From assembly GCA_951812585.1 (NCBI GenBank), contig OX638318.1, positions 2,292,380 to 2,356,379 of the forward strand: a stretch of 64,000 nt of DNA, read 5' to 3'. Positions within the stretch are counted from its first letter, which is position 1. Each line of letters begins with the position of its first letter. Made by a program: the position numbers and the translations under genes. This stretch comes from Rhodothermales bacterium. Lineage in GTDB: Bacteria; Bacteroidota; Rhodothermia; Rhodothermales; Bin80. This document shows positions 62,990-64,000 of the stretch, piece after piece. Under the pieces are notes generated by a model. The model had not been told where the DNA came from. It was given only the letters and a program-made list of their open reading frames with translations, and ran no database searches.

Positions 62990-64000
62990 GTGCGCGAGAA
63001 GGAATTCAAGCGAATACTGGTCACCTCTGCGCTGCCGTACGCAAACGGTCCGATACACATCGGACATCTAGCCGGGGCCTATTTGCCGGCAGACTTATAC
63101 TGCCGCTACCAGCGCCTGATGGGACGCGATGTGGTCTACGTTTGCGGGTCGGATGAATATGGGGTGGCGATCGTGGTGCGCGCCTTGGGCGAAGGCACCA
63201 AACCGCAGGCGATCATTGACCGATACCATCCGCTGATTAAGCGGAGCTTTGCCGCCTTCGGTATGAGCTTCGACCACTACGGCCGCACTTCGAGCCCGGT
63301 GCATACGGACACCAGCCAGGATTTTTTTCGGCGTCTGGCCAGCCGCAATATCTTTGTGCTCAAGACCGATGCGCAGCTCTACGATCCGGCGGCGGGCGTA
63401 TTCCTGGCAGATCGCTTCGTCAAAGGGACCTGCCCGTTGTGCGGATACGAAGAGGCTTACGGCGATCAGTGCGAGCATTGCGGCACCTCACTAAGCCCGT
63501 CGGAGATCATAAATCCGCGCAGCATGCTGTCGGATGCTGTGCCCGAACGCAAGGAAACCACGCACTGGTACCTGCCGCTCGGCGACTGGCAAGCGCGGCT
63601 GGAAGCGTATGTCGCCGCCCACCCCGAATGGAAGCCCAACGTGTTGGGCCAGATTGGTGCCTGGTTCAATGATGGGTTGCGCGATCGGGCGATTACGCGC
63701 GATGTGCCGTGGGGCGTGCCGGTGCCGCCGGATGTGGCCGAAGCCGCGGGCGTGGAGGCCCATGGCAAGGTCATCTACGTTTGGTTTGATGCACCGATCG
63801 GGTACATCTCAGCCACACGCGAGTGGGCGGCGCGCCAGGGAGACCCGTCGCTGTGGGAACGGTACTGGAAGGACTCCGCGTCGAAGCTCATACACTTTAT
63901 CGGCAAGGACAACATCGTCTTTCATACGCTGATGTTTCCGACGATGCTGATGGGGTATGGCGACTATGTTGTGCCCTCAGAGGTGCCCGCGAACGAGTTT
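62990..64000 (+). CDS. metG: Methionine-tRNA ligase, N-terminal part
   Basis: The first 337 codons of the class I methionyl-tRNA synthetase are in the window. A GTG start (VREKEFKRILVTSALPYANG) leads into the HIGH motif in GPIHIGHLAGAYLPAD. The zinc knuckle follows (CPLCGYEEAYGDQCEHCG, about residues 148-165). The catalytic WFDAPIGYISA and HFIGKDNIVFHTL segments come next. The gene runs past the window edge, so the KMSKS motif and anticodon domain are not seen. It is divergent from hisB. Confidence 0.95.
   Translation, partial: MREKEFKRILVTSALPYANGPIHIGHLAGAYLPADLYCRYQRLMGRDVVYVCGSDEYGVAIVVRALGEGTKPQAIIDRYHPLIKRSFAAFGMSFDHYGRTSSPVHTDTSQDFFRRLASRNIFVLKTDAQLYDPAAGVFLADRFVKGTCPLCGYEEAYGDQCEHCGTSLSPSEIINPRSMLSDAVPERKETTHWYLPLGDWQARLEAYVAAHPEWKPNVLGQIGAWFNDGLRDRAITRDVPWGVPVPPDVAEAAGVEAHGKVIYVWFDAPIGYISATREWAARQGDPSLWERYWKDSASKLIHFIGKDNIVFHTLMFPTMLMGYGDYVVPSEVPANEF

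Overview
The window is a high-GC bacterial chromosome segment. It most resembles a Rhodothermia/Bacteroidota-type organism. Supporting signs are a secreted protein with a type IX secretion (T9SS)-like C-terminal sorting domain, a GLPGLI-family protein, the order zapA, then a 6S-like RNA, then rny, two parts of a bacillithiol redox system (YpdA and a BrxA-type bacilliredoxin), and weak or absent Shine-Dalgarno sites. The assignment is inferred from gene content, not from a marker-gene tree.

Layout. 1-10.3 kb holds housekeeping genes: pheS (3' part), pheT, a coiled-coil gene, zapA, a 6S-like RNA, rny, an M19 dipeptidase lipoprotein, glyS and rho. 10.3-18.1 kb holds rnhB, aroK, an outer-membrane barrel, truA, a Kelch lipoprotein, tadA, a class III aminotransferase that has lost its PLP lysine, and ypdA. 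18.4-26.3 kb holds an extracytoplasmic set: a T9SS-sorted metzincin-like protein, two tandem heptaheme cytochrome/TPR lipoproteins, and a gamma-glutamyltransferase. 26.2-27.0 kb is a small graveyard of broken genes. 27.4-49.7 kb is core and envelope metabolism: GLPGLI, a GHL10 hydrolase, an APC permease, a sulfatase, aroB, the UPF0210/ACT pair, htrA, fumC, panC, a WG-repeat protein, phoH, dapF, ppiD, rpmA, rplU, a FAH hydrolase, ltaE, greA, and an NlpC/P60 protein without its catalytic Cys. 49.8-50.7 kb holds a bacilliredoxin and a disrupted secreted-protein gene.

50.7-59.0 kb is the accessory part. Two IS1634-like copies in the same orientation enclose about 4.5 kb of foreign cargo. The outer ends of the whole 8.26-kb unit carry a perfect 6-bp duplication (CTTAAC). 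Removing the unit and one CTTAAC joins the two flanks into one continuous reading frame, so the insertion split a gene. The left IS end then supplied a replacement ATG in the same frame. Copy 1 is full length but dead (frameshifts, catalytic Glu to Ala). Copy 2 keeps DDE but has lost its 5' end. The cargo holds a beta-propeller lipoprotein with a small Cys-containing secreted peptide. It also holds an AT-rich island that looks unrelated to the host, bounded by two direct copies of a 23-bp palindromic repeat, and a cluster of GC-rich CRISPR/REP-repeat-like hairpins.

59.2-64 kb returns to core genes: a minus-strand histidine/proline operon (hisB-proC-hisH-hisA-hisF) and the 5' part of metG running off the right edge.
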